The notes under the pieces: generated by a model
Told to the model about the DNA's origin: nothing
Database searches by the model: none
What the model saw: the letters and a program-made list of their open reading frames with translations, nothing else
Made by a program: the position numbers and the translations under genes
Part shown: piece by piece, positions 1-7,895 of the stretch
Layout of the letters: each line of letters starts with the position of its first letter
Position numbering within the stretch: position 1 is the stretch's first letter
Source: Pyrinomonadaceae bacterium
GTDB lineage: Bacteria > Acidobacteriota > Blastocatellia > Pyrinomonadales > Pyrinomonadaceae
Direction: 5' to 3'
DNA: 35,667 bases
NCBI GenBank assembly: GCA_019694345.1
Contig: JAIBCA010000130.1
Coordinates: 1 to 35,667, forward strand

Positions 1-56
1 TTGTTTGTTGACGCGCCGAGGTCGCGGTTCGACATCTTGTCGATTTGAGATAATTG

Positions 57-2342
57 ATGCACTGTCCAAAATGCGGAAATAAGTATCCTGACGGCTCGCA
101 GCGGTTTTGCGATGCGGATGGCGAGCGCTTGGTGCCGCTCGGCCGTGAGGCTTCGCGAGGCGGCCGGCAGACCGTCTTTACCGGGGTTTTGTCTTCCCCC
201 GAGGTCGTCCACGCTGAAGTACTCCCGATCGAGTTCGTCATCGATGAAGAGGACGAGAAGATCACCGATGAGCTGATGTCTGAACTCTTTTTCGAAACTG
301 ACGACGACGACAGCAGTTTTTGGAACGATGTCGAGCGGGAAAGCGGCATACGAACCGAGCACGATGATCCGGCAGAATTCGCAGAGGTCTCGGAACTCGC
401 CGAACCGGCGAGTTCTCCCGTCCTGCCGCGAAAGATAAATCCGGCCGATATTCCCGCCGGCCACATCGAGGTCGATGACGATGGTGATCGTGAACACCCG
501 TCCATCCGGTCGATGGAGTTCGATCCGGAGGACCCGAACGACCTCGTCGGCAGAATCGTCAAGGGACGATACAGGGTGACCGAGCTTTTGCGTGAGGATG
601 ACACCGGCTTTGCGTATCTGGCGGACGACGGCCTCGCTGACGACAGACGCGTCGTTGTTAGGATATTGGCGAACGAAGAACTCGACGAGATGACCGCGAG
701 CATTCTCGCCGAAGAACGCATTTCGCTTTCACATATCAACCACCCGAACGTTCTGCGGCTGATAGATTCCGGCCAGTTTGCCAACGGGATCAATTATCTG
801 ATCAGCGAGCACAGCGACGCATTGACGGCGCTCGATATCCTGGATATACACGGCCCGTTGTCGCCAACGCGGGTTGCCAGACTTATCCGTCAGGCGGCCG
901 AGGCGCTCAGCGAGGTTCATCACGAAGGAATATTGCATCGCGACATTAGGCCCGAAGCAATTTTGGTTACGCTCGGCGAAAATGATGCCGAGTTGGTGAA
1001 GATCGCCGATTTTGGCGTATCCTCCGGCGAACCGAATTCCGACAATATCTACTATCGTTCGCCCGAAACGCTGGACGGGCTGATACCGACAGTTGCCGGC
1101 GATGTTTACTCGCTCGGCGTTGTTGCTTATCAACTATTGACAGGAAAATTGCCGTTTACCGGCAACACCGAGCGCGCTTTTCTGAGGTCGCAAAAGGCCG
1201 GTGTCGAGACTTTGCCGACCGACCTTCGGCACGACCTTTCAACGGAAGTCGATGAGGTCATCGAGAAAGCTCTGTCGAGCGATCCGTTGGCCCGGTATCC
1301 TACGGCCCGCGATTTTGGCGAGGACCTTTTCCAGGCGTTAAACGTTGCTCCGGATCCGTTGATCGACGATGCTCATGTGACCGTGTTGAATGAGCCGGAA
1401 AGCGCGGTCAAGGAAGGTGCGATCGTGCCGGGTTCGCAAAGGATCACAATTCCGGCAGCGGTCACGAATGACCGCTCGTCGGTCGCTGACGGGCCCGCAT
1501 GGACCCGCAGGTCGCCGGAACCGCCAATCCGTCCGGATCCGAACTGGACCCGGATCGCCGTGATCGGATCTCTGTGCCTGCTGCTGATAGCGTTGTCTGT
1601 CTGGTACTACGTCCTGGTCCGTCCGGCTGATACCGAATTTCGCGTCCCAACCGACCAGGAGGCGGTAAATCCGGCAAAGGCTCCGGAGCAGTTGCCGCTG
1701 ACACCGGAGCAACGGGTAGAGGACATCGAAGTTCCACCTCTGGCGCGGTCCATAGCACAGCCGCCGAACACCGACTTTTTCCAATCCTCGAGGCAAGGGT
1801 TGAAGGGAGATCTGGTTCGAAACTTTGTCGGGTTTGCGCTCTACTACCCGCAATCGTGGAAGGTGACCGGCCCCAAAGAAAGCGTGGACGGCAAGACCAG
1901 AGGAAAGTTTCTGGACATCGCCAATGTCACGCCCGAAGGTAAACTGAAAGAGCAAATGCTGATCAGTTATTATGCCAGTAACGGCACGTTCAAGGAAGAT
2001 ACCGAAAAGTTTCCCCAACTGGTCAAAGAGACGGTCGAGACGCTCAAGAAACTGATCCCGAATTTTCAGATGGTTTCCGAAGGGAATACCGTGGTCAACG
2101 GCGGCTGGAATGCGTACGAGGTCAAGTTTCAAGGCAGCGGCACCGGTGAAAACGGCGAGCGGCTGCTGGTCTGGGGAAGGCGGCTCTTCGTGCCGGCTGC
2201 CCGGCCCGGCGTCAGGGCGGGTTTCGAGATCACGATGCTTGCCACATCTTATGCTGAGGAGGTCCGAAGCGTGGACGACGTCGGCGTTCGCGGCGACCTT
2301 GGCTCGATCCTTTATACTTTCGAACCCAGCCAAAATTTCTAA
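57..2342 (+). CDS. Membrane-anchored Ser/Thr kinase-like protein, probable pseudokinase
   Basis: Predicted 761-aa protein with an N-terminal zinc-ribbon-like segment (C3, C6 and C18, with Asp where a fourth Cys is common), an acidic linker, a Hanks-type kinase fold at about residues 165-430, one TM helix at about 499-521, and an exported C-terminal domain with a PsbP-like signature (GFALYYPQSWKV near 592). Kinase landmarks are HRD (294-296), DFG (318-320) and an SPE/GDVYSLG region. Three key residues are changed: the VAIK lysine is Arg202, the catalytic-loop Lys is Arg298, and the loop Asn is Ala301. The glycine-rich loop is also poor (REDDTG). The family normally phosphorylates Ser/Thr in response to extracellular signals; this copy more likely binds or scaffolds, or works by an unusual mechanism. 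The ATG at 57 follows an in-frame TTG at 54; no clear ribosome binding site is visible. Confidence 0.85.
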   Translation: MHCPKCGNKYPDGSQRFCDADGERLVPLGREASRGGRQTVFTGVLSSPEVVHAEVLPIEFVIDEEDEKITDELMSELFFETDDDDSSFWNDVERESGIRTEHDDPAEFAEVSELAEPASSPVLPRKINPADIPAGHIEVDDDGDREHPSIRSMEFDPEDPNDLVGRIVKGRYRVTELLREDDTGFAYLADDGLADDRRVVVRILANEELDEMTASILAEERISLSHINHPNVLRLIDSGQFANGINYLISEHSDALTALDILDIHGPLSPTRVARLIRQAAEALSEVHHEGILHRDIRPEAILVTLGENDAELVKIADFGVSSGEPNSDNIYYRSPETLDGLIPTVAGDVYSLGVVAYQLLTGKLPFTGNTERAFLRSQKAGVETLPTDLRHDLSTEVDEVIEKALSSDPLARYPTARDFGEDLFQALNVAPDPLIDDAHVTVLNEPESAVKEGAIVPGSQRITIPAAVTNDRSSVADGPAWTRRSPEPPIRPDPNWTRIAVIGSLCLLLIALSVWYYVLVRPADTEFRVPTDQEAVNPAKAPEQLPLTPEQRVEDIEVPPLARSIAQPPNTDFFQSSRQGLKGDLVRNFVGFALYYPQSWKVTGPKESVDGKTRGKFLDIANVTPEGKLKEQMLISYYASNGTFKEDTEKFPQLVKETVETLKKLIPNFQMVSEGNTVVNGGWNAYEVKFQGSGTGENGERLLVWGRRLFVPAARPGVRAGFEITMLATSYAEEVRSVDDVGVRGDLGSILYTFEPSQNF

Positions 2343-2420
2343 CCGAAAACGAGTAATTATCGACGGCTTCGATCGGCGTTAAGGCGGCTCGGAGGCGTCG
2401 GTTTCTTAACGCCTGCGGTA

Positions 2421-2466
2421 TAAAAAAGGATCGGTGCGACCTCATCTGAAGGATCGCACCGATCTT
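2421..2466 (-). terminator. Intrinsic terminator of the S46 peptidase gene
   Basis: Perfect 11-bp inverted repeat, 2429-2439 with 2454-2464, and a 14-nt loop. On the minus strand the stem is followed by a T6 run (complement of the A6 run at 2422-2427). It lies about 30 nt past the stop of the minus-strand peptidase gene. On the plus strand no T-run follows, so it acts mainly for the minus gene. Confidence 0.85.
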
Positions 2467-2493
2467 ATGTTACGCGAAAGTATCGCGGCCGGC

Positions 2494-4659
2494 CTAGCCT
2501 TTTCCTCCGACGATCTTCATCTCGTTCAGGATCCAGCCTGAGCCGCCAAATTTCTCGACGACAAACAGAACGTACCGGATATCGACCGAGATCGTGCGGT
2601 TGACCGCGGGATCGTAGTAGAAATCGTTTCCAAGGCCCTCGAAATTACCGTCGAAACAGAGGCCGACCTGCTCGCCGTTTCCGTTAAGGATGGGGCTGCC
2701 GCTGTTTCCGCCGATAATGTCAGTGGTCGAAAGGAAGTTCACCGCAACGGTGTCACCGCTTCCCCAACGGCCAAAATCCTTGGCGTTGTTGAGGTCCTTC
2801 AGCTTCTGAGGAACGTCGAACGGATTTTCACCGGTTTCTTTTTCGAACATTCCCTTCATCGTTGTGAAAGGCGACCGATATTCGGCCTCACGCGAGGTAT
2901 AGCCCTTGACGTTTCCGTACGAAAAGCGAAGGGTCGAGTTGGCGTCAGGGTATGCGGTCATCCCTTTCATTTCGACCATTGCCTGCATATATAACAGACG
3001 AAGACGGTCGATGCCGGCGGCAAATTTGGCAGAACGGGCCGCGAGTGCCTGCCGTTCTTCCGCAATGCCGCGGGCAAAGCCAAGGATCTTCTCACGTTCG
3101 GGATTGAAGTCCATCGTCCGCGGACCATAAAGTCCGGCGGCCTTTTGGGCCGATGAATATTCTCCGTTCGCGATCGTCGCCGCAAATGCAGCCTCGGCAT
3201 CGCGTCGGGCTTTGCCTTTGAGCGATCCGAACAGGTCTTCAGCGGCCTTGAATTTCTGGCCGGCCGGCAATTCGTCAAACGATTTCAGGAAGAATTTGAG
3301 CATGTACAGTTCGTGCTCGGCCTCACGGCCTTCATACGCCTTCTCGATCTCCTTGAGCTTGGCCGCACGTTCCGTCTCGTTCAGCATCTTGCCCTGTACC
3401 TGAGTCGTCATCACGGCAGCGACGATCTGCCCCAGGACGCTCATCGAATTGGGGTCCGGGAAACGTCTCATCACGGCATCACGCATCATTGCGGCGTTTG
3501 ACTCGGCAGACAATGCTTTGATCTCGCTCAAGAGCGTTCCATATTTCTTCTGACGCTCAGGGTTTGCCGCGATCCACGTTGCAAGACGGGCTTCTTCGGC
3601 CTGACGTGCCTGTACGACACCCGATTTACGCAATCGTAGATAGCCGCCGCCGAATGCCTTTCGCGAATTGTCAAAGCTGGCGATGTCCGACTGAAAGGCG
3701 ATCCGTTTCTCTTCGTCGCCGGCCCCGATCTGCCGCAGCGACGAGCTGAGGGCGTTCAGCCATTTCTCAAGAAACGGGAAGTTGGCATCGCGTGCATATT
3801 CGATCGACTGGCTTTCGCGATAACGCGTCGTCGAGCCGGGATAACCGAGCACGAAAACAAAATCGTTGTCCTTGAGGCCGCCGATATTCAAGGCAAGAAA
3901 CTTCTTGGTTTTCATCGGGACGTTGTTGGCCGAGTACTCGGCCGACGAACCGTCCGGTGCCGTATATGCGCGAAGGAATGTGAAATCACCGGTATGTCGG
4001 GTCCACTCGAAATTATCGGGATCACCGCCGAAGACGCCGATGTTTCGCGGCGGAGCATACACAACACGAACATCCTTGATCTGCTGGGTCTGGAAAAGAT
4101 AGTAGAAATAGCCGCTGTTCATCATCTGGATGCGAACGGTCGAACCGGCCGGCGCCTTAGCCTGTTCCGCGGCCTGAAGTGCATCGACATTCTTTTTGAC
4201 CGCTGCGGCAAGAGCATCACCGCTCAGCCCTTCGGTACCCGCCTTGACCTTGGCGGTGACGTCCTCGCTCCGTTGAGTAACAAATATCGAATAGCCCTTG
4301 GCCGGGATCTCGCCTGAGCGTCCGTCGGTCTTAAATCCGGTCTCGACGAGATCCTTCTCGGGGGTCGATGCCGAAACCAACGCATCAAAGCCGCAGTGGT
4401 GGTTTGTTAAAATGAGGCCTTCGGGCGAAACGAACTCGGCCGTGCAGCCGATGCTTAACCGAATGACCGCGTCGGTCAGTCCGCCGCCGGCCGGATTATA
4501 GATATCGGTCGGCTTGATCTTCAGGCCGAGCTTTTTGAGCGGAAGCTTGGCGATCTGATCCGGCATGAACATCCCTTCGTCAAAGGCAAACGCCGTCGAC
4601 ATTGATGAAAATAAGATCGCGATCGTCAGTAAAGATGTCAGTAATTTGTTTCTTTTCAT
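2494..4659 (-). CDS. S46 family dipeptidyl-peptidase (DPP7/DPP11 family, DPP7-like)
   Basis: A 721-aa exported serine peptidase that releases dipeptides from the N-termini of peptides, typically in the periplasm for amino-acid feeding. A Sec signal peptide (residues 1-25, ending AFA before FDEG) is present. The family's NHHC motif holds the catalytic His (about H88), and GGNSGSP holds the nucleophile Ser (about S653). Eighteen residues after that Ser lies Gly671 in FDGN. In this family Gly at that position marks DPP7-type preference for hydrophobic P1 residues, and Arg marks the acidic-specific DPP11. The length matches the family (about 700-720 aa). The ATG at 4659 was chosen over an upstream in-frame start at 4785 because it begins the signal peptide and has AAGGA and GGA elements upstream. 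It stands alone between two terminators, so it has its own promoter in 4660-4740. Confidence 0.93.
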   Translation of the reverse strand: MKRNKLLTSLLTIAILFSSMSTAFAFDEGMFMPDQIAKLPLKKLGLKIKPTDIYNPAGGGLTDAVIRLSIGCTAEFVSPEGLILTNHHCGFDALVSASTPEKDLVETGFKTDGRSGEIPAKGYSIFVTQRSEDVTAKVKAGTEGLSGDALAAAVKKNVDALQAAEQAKAPAGSTVRIQMMNSGYFYYLFQTQQIKDVRVVYAPPRNIGVFGGDPDNFEWTRHTGDFTFLRAYTAPDGSSAEYSANNVPMKTKKFLALNIGGLKDNDFVFVLGYPGSTTRYRESQSIEYARDANFPFLEKWLNALSSSLRQIGAGDEEKRIAFQSDIASFDNSRKAFGGGYLRLRKSGVVQARQAEEARLATWIAANPERQKKYGTLLSEIKALSAESNAAMMRDAVMRRFPDPNSMSVLGQIVAAVMTTQVQGKMLNETERAAKLKEIEKAYEGREAEHELYMLKFFLKSFDELPAGQKFKAAEDLFGSLKGKARRDAEAAFAATIANGEYSSAQKAAGLYGPRTMDFNPEREKILGFARGIAEERQALAARSAKFAAGIDRLRLLYMQAMVEMKGMTAYPDANSTLRFSYGNVKGYTSREAEYRSPFTTMKGMFEKETGENPFDVPQKLKDLNNAKDFGRWGSGDTVAVNFLSTTDIIGGNSGSPILNGNGEQVGLCFDGNFEGLGNDFYYDPAVNRTISVDIRYVLFVVEKFGGSGWILNEMKIVGGKG

Positions 4660-4742
4660 ATTATTTAATTCCGATCCTTGGATGTGAAATAAGGGTGACC
4701 CAATACCGCGATTATATCGGCTTTTGCGAGGGAATACCAACG

Positions 4743-4776
4743 AAACAAAAAGCGGGACGCTTGCTGCATCCCGCTT
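4743..4776 (-). terminator. Intrinsic terminator of the M23 peptidase gene
   Basis: An 8-bp perfect stem (AAGCGGGA, 4750-4757, with TCCCGCTT, 4769-4776) and an 11-nt loop. On the minus strand it is followed by TTTTGTTT. It lies about 38 nt beyond the M23 stop codon and upstream of the S46 start, separating the two genes transcriptionally. Confidence 0.8.
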
Positions 4777-4813
4777 GGTTCTCAAAACTCAGACACCGGC
4801 CACAAGGGTCGGT

Positions 4814-5620
4814 CTATTTGACCTCGGTCGGCTCGGGCGGTAGAAACCGCCGCGGATTGATCGGTTTGTCATTGAGCCGCAGTTCGTAATGGAGGTGCGG
4901 GCCCGTCGATCGGCCGGTCGAACCGACAAGAGCGATCAGCTGGCCGCGGGTGACGGTGTCGCCCTCGTTGACCTCGAGCTTGGACAGATGCCCGTAGCGG
5001 GTCGTCAAGCCGGGGGCATGTTCGATCTCGATCATGTTCCCGTAGCCGCCGGACCACGATGCCTTGACGACCGTGCCGTTTGCCGGAGCAACGACCATGT
5101 CGCCGCGTTCGCCGTCGATGTCCATACCAGCATGAAACTCGTAAGAACGTCCGCCGAACGGGTTGCGTCTGAATCCAAATTCGTTGTTGATCTTGCCGAG
5201 GTGTGCCCACATTGTCGGCAAATAGGCGGCATTTATCTTAGAAGTGATATCGCGAAGCTGAGCGTCGATAGCCTCATCTTCCGGATCGTCGTTCTCGGAC
5301 TGTTCGGGGCCGCCGCTGTTAAACGACAAATTGTCGTACTGAGACGGGCGTGAATAGTCTATGTCCTTATCGTCGGCGGCGGGCGTCTCGACCTGAGCCA
5401 TTTGGGCAGTCACCGGAACCGTGTCCAGCGATTTTGCCAAAACCGTACTGCGGACAACGCCGCTAACACCAATTCCTAAAACCGAAAGTCCGACAAAAAG
5501 AAATATTCCAACCGATCCAAAATGTAATAACTGCTTCGAAATTTCAACTCTGCGAATATAAATGCGATCTTTTTTATTTTGCGATAAAAGAAAAGTATAA
5601 AACTTGTCGTTTTTCTGCAT
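4814..5620 (-). CDS. M23 (LytM-type) murein metallopeptidase, membrane anchored
   Basis: A 268-aa protein with a short basic cytoplasmic N-terminus, one TM helix (about residues 35-57), an acidic linker (about 80-125) and a C-terminal M23 domain (about 145-258). Zinc ligands are complete: H163 and D167 in HAGMD, and H244 in HLH. The catalytic histidines H211 (YGHL) and H242 are also present, so an active endopeptidase on peptidoglycan cross-links is expected. The N-terminal layout resembles the M23 proteins that act in envelope biogenesis and cell division. No long coiled coil is visible. The ATG at 5620 has AAGGAG about 13 nt upstream. It ends at its own terminator. Confidence 0.93.
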   Translation of the reverse strand: MQKNDKFYTFLLSQNKKDRIYIRRVEISKQLLHFGSVGIFLFVGLSVLGIGVSGVVRSTVLAKSLDTVPVTAQMAQVETPAADDKDIDYSRPSQYDNLSFNSGGPEQSENDDPEDEAIDAQLRDITSKINAAYLPTMWAHLGKINNEFGFRRNPFGGRSYEFHAGMDIDGERGDMVVAPANGTVVKASWSGGYGNMIEIEHAPGLTTRYGHLSKLEVNEGDTVTRGQLIALVGSTGRSTGPHLHYELRLNDKPINPRRFLPPEPTEVK

Positions 5621-5704
5621 CGTGCCTTAAAGCTCCTTTTGATGATCTCGTGCCGAACGCCAAGCGTTTCGATACGCGGAATCACGCAGGTTCAGCCGCA
5701 AGCG

Positions 5705-5733
5705 ACTAACGCGAAACCTAAAACAAGAGTCAA
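5705..5733 (-). promoter_or_regulatory. Possible sigma-70 promoter of the M23 gene
   Basis: On the minus strand, TTGACT (5733-5728) is followed after 17 nt by GTTAGT (5710-5705). The -35 is good and the -10 is poor. It is about 85 nt upstream of the M23 start, in an AT-rich intergenic stretch. Confidence 0.3.
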
Positions 5734-5754
5734 AAATACCGGGAAATAAACTCT

Positions 5755-5783
5755 CGTTATTGTGGGAATGATTAACAATAACG
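5755..5783. repeat. Perfect 9-bp inverted repeat in the intergenic region
   Basis: CGTTATTGT (5755-5763) and ACAATAACG (5775-5783) with an 11-nt spacer. No T-run follows on either strand. It lies just upstream of the possible M23 promoter, so an operator is one reading. The rest of the gene-free stretch 5621-5897 holds the terminator of the upstream operon and nothing else recognised. Confidence 0.6.
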
Positions 5784-5815
5784 TTTCCAATCAAAATAAT
5801 CGGAACTTATATATC

Positions 5816-5864
5816 AACACAAAACGCCGTTGATGGCAAGCCCGAAAGCGAGCCTCAAACGGCG
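5816..5864 (-). terminator. Terminator of the sigma-factor operon
   Basis: Imperfect stem (5825-5837 with 5852-5864, interrupted by mismatches near the middle). On the minus strand TTTTGTGTT follows. It is about 34 nt past the stop of the 69-aa membrane protein, the last gene of the minus-strand operon. Confidence 0.6.
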
Positions 5865-5897
5865 CCTAACGTCACCAAAGCATCATTTTGTCGCCAC

Positions 5898-6107
5898 TTA
5901 CGGCTGTCGCCGCTTGTCGCTCCACGCCTTAAAGGCGAGATAGCCGACCCCTCCGATGACCGCGATAAACACGAGTACGATCAATATTTTGATCGCGAAC
6001 GAGATAAATCCGACAAATCCGATCAGGGCCTTGAGCAGAGCGATCACGAGTGCGATCACCACTAAGATACTGCCGCCGACCGACGCTGCTTTCATCCAAA
6101 CGGGCAT
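5898..6107 (-). CDS. Small two-TM membrane protein (69 aa), unknown function
   Basis: Begins MPVWMKAAS and contains two hydrophobic helices (about residues 8-31 and 36-60), ending in a short basic tail (SDKRRQP). The ATG at 6107 was chosen because AGGAG lies 10 nt upstream; a longer frame to 6158 overlaps the preceding gene and has no better site. It starts 35 nt after the stop of the zinc-finger membrane protein and is the last gene of the sigma-factor operon. No family is recognised. Its place suggests a membrane-linked role in the same stress response, but this is inference only. Confidence 0.7.
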   Translation of the reverse strand: MPVWMKAASVGGSILVVIALVIALLKALIGFVGFISFAIKILIVLVFIAVIGGVGYLAFKAWSDKRRQP

Positions 6108-6142
6108 AAAAATACTGCTCCTAAAAGATAATACTAAGAATG

Positions 6143-6904
6143 TCAGCGATCGCGCCAACTGCCAAACCGCGAACGTGAACCAAAATCAGCCTCGCGGTCA
6201 TATTCCGGCTGCGAAGAGGGGCGAGGCTGACTCAAGGCAAAACTTGTGGTCCCGTGGGCATTCTGCGGGCCAGAGAATCTGATATCGTCGGCCTTTGGCT
6301 TGAAGATATAATCCCGCAGAATGTAAAACCCGAGCCCGATCAACAATAACGGCAGGATGCCCCGCATCAAAAATCCGAGATTGAAGAACCGTTGGAAAAC
6401 AAATGCGACGCCAAGCACGGTCAGTACGATTCCCCAGAGTTTCGGATTTCCCGAGAACCGCTTGACCAGAATGTCCTCCGCATTGTCAGGCGTGACGCCT
6501 GACCGTATCATCTGCGCCGTTCGCCACGAGTCGAGCGCAGCGAACAGCCACATGCCCATAAATCCGAAAACGAACAGCGGGGCACTCGTCAGGATCGCCA
6601 TCTGAAACAAACCGACAAAGACCGCAAAGTGCACGAGGGCCTTGGTCGTTTGGCCGTTGTAGGCCGCACCGAGTCCCGGACAGATGCCCGAGAGCAGCGT
6701 TGCGGCAATGGGTGACGTCCGCTTTTTGACAAAAGGCGCGTGATCGGTCCGATTGTGCTGCCTAAGCAGATCGACACCCATAACGATACAGTCCTGGCAA
6801 AAGGGAAATCCCTTAATGCGGTGATCGCACGCCGGGCACAGCGGTTTGCCGCATCCGTTGCAATTCACGACCGCTCCGTTCTGGGTGTGATAGGCACAAT
6901 TCAT
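6143..6904 (-). CDS. B-box-like zinc-finger, multi-TM (TM2-like) membrane protein
   Basis: A 253-aa protein. The N-terminus (residues 1-40) carries a Cys/His-rich module of the B-box/zinc-ribbon kind: C3, H6, C15, C18, C23, C26, C36, C39. After a basic linker come several TM segments; the first contains CPGLGAAYNGQ, resembling the TM2-type region seen in bacterial membrane proteins. A polar C-terminal tail follows from about residue 205. The start codon overlaps the anti-sigma stop (TAATG), which implies translational coupling. Similar zinc-finger membrane proteins often sit beside anti-sigma factors in Acidobacteriota; the function is unknown, perhaps membrane stress sensing. Confidence 0.8.
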   Translation of the reverse strand: MNCAYHTQNGAVVNCNGCGKPLCPACDHRIKGFPFCQDCIVMGVDLLRQHNRTDHAPFVKKRTSPIAATLLSGICPGLGAAYNGQTTKALVHFAVFVGLFQMAILTSAPLFVFGFMGMWLFAALDSWRTAQMIRSGVTPDNAEDILVKRFSGNPKLWGIVLTVLGVAFVFQRFFNLGFLMRGILPLLLIGLGFYILRDYIFKPKADDIRFSGPQNAHGTTSFALSQPRPSSQPEYDREADFGSRSRFGSWRDR

Positions 6905-7689
6905 TATTTCTTTTCCTCGTTATCGACAAAGGTCGTCCCGCTCACGGGTTCAGCCTTTGGGGTAGACGGCGTACCGCCGCCGTTCCACGCCTCGGCGCTC
7001 TGCTTATATGTTTCCTCGGCAAGCTCGACACTCTTTTGATACACGCTCGTAAAGGAACCGTCGGCCGAGACCGTCTGGCTGAAGAACATGAACGCGAACA
7101 GCAGGATCATCGCTACTGAGGCAAACTGCGGTATCGGCAGCGGAAAACTCAGTCCCCGCAGCCACTCGGCGATCTGGGCTCCCCAGGCGGCCTTGACCTT
7201 GGCGGCCTGAGCCGTTCCGATGGTCGATTGCAGTATTCGGTCATGGAGGCCCGCAGGCACCGCCAATTCGTCAGACTTATACGTGTAAAGAGCGGCGATC
7301 GAACGCACGACCATACCGGGCAGGTCCTCGCACGTTGTGCAAAGCGTCGCGTGACGCTCCCAGCGGTGAAAGACCGCAGCCGGCAAAAATCCGTCGAGGT
7401 AATCGGTCAGATAACCTTCAAAATCCTCGCAGGTCATCGCCGTTTCGGGCATTGTCATCGCCAGAACGCGTGCTTCGAGCCGCGTCATCGACATTTTGGG
7501 GGCAGAGATCGAGTGACAGACATCGAGCGATTCGCGAACGTCGTTGAGCAGCGAGTGACAAAGCGGGCACGCCAGGGCATGCTCGGCGACCGCCCTTTGG
7601 ACGCCGTTCTCAAGCGTCTTGTCCAAATAATCGGTCAACAGTTCTTCAAACGTCGAACAATTGATGATGTTTGCCGGCTCCTTTGTCAT
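6904..7689 (-). CDS. Anti-sigma factor with two tandem zinc-finger (ZAS/HC2) domains
   Basis: A 261-aa single-pass membrane protein. It contains two copies of the anti-sigma zinc-finger module: residues about 9-55 with C11, H37, C41, C44 (HALACPLC) and residues about 85-125 with C87, H113, C117, C120 (HATLCTTC). Both have the same preceding pattern (LLTDYLD and YLTDYLD), which points to an internal duplication. One TM helix (about 184-205) leads to a short exported C-terminal tail rich in Ser/Pro/Gly. The expected role is to bind and silence the ECF sigma factor encoded two genes upstream. AAGGGGG lies about 9 nt before the ATG. Single ZAS domains are the rule, so the doubled form is unusual. 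Confidence 0.88.
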   Translation of the reverse strand: MTKEPANIINCSTFEELLTDYLDKTLENGVQRAVAEHALACPLCHSLLNDVRESLDVCHSISAPKMSMTRLEARVLAMTMPETAMTCEDFEGYLTDYLDGFLPAAVFHRWERHATLCTTCEDLPGMVVRSIAALYTYKSDELAVPAGLHDRILQSTIGTAQAAKVKAAWGAQIAEWLRGLSFPLPIPQFASVAMILLFAFMFFSQTVSADGSFTSVYQKSVELAEETYKQSAEAWNGGGTPSTPKAEPVSGTTFVDNEEKK

Positions 7690-7707
7690 AAATCCAGACC
7701 CCCTTGC

Positions 7708-7884
7708 TCAACCCTGGTCAAAAATGCCCCCGATAAGATCCGCTGCGAGTTCGACCGCATCGCCCAGCATTTCCCCCGAAACTCCGTCCGCGATAGCCGC
7801 TCCGACGTCCAGCGACGTCTCGGTCAGGTCGTCGGCGTTTCCGGCATGTACTTTTTCTTCCGCCTTCGGGGTGATGCTGTCCAT
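7708..7884 (-). CDS. 58-aa acidic protein between sigma and anti-sigma genes
   Basis: A short open frame starting MDSITPKAEEK and ending GGIFDQG, read directly from the minus strand. AGGA and GAG elements lie just upstream of the ATG, which is 11 nt after the sigma-factor stop; its own stop is 18 nt before the anti-sigma start. This tight spacing fits a translated gene inside the operon. It is acidic with an amphipathic second half (about residues 28-55) and has no signal peptide or Cys/His motif. No family is recognised. Without it the operon would have an unexplained 200-nt hole. Confidence 0.65.
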   Translation of the reverse strand: MDSITPKAEEKVHAGNADDLTETSLDVGAAIADGVSGEMLGDAVELAADLIGGIFDQG

Positions 7885-7895
7885 AACGCTCGATC

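Noticed and set aside
44..56. GATAAT box before the kinase-like gene
   Set aside because: It lies only three bases from the ATG and no matching -35 is at the right distance.
1338..2333. Long minus-strand open frame (331 aa) under the kinase-like gene
   Set aside because: It is antisense to a well-supported gene with domains; the composition (Arg/Pro/His-rich) is typical of a shadow frame in GC-rich DNA.
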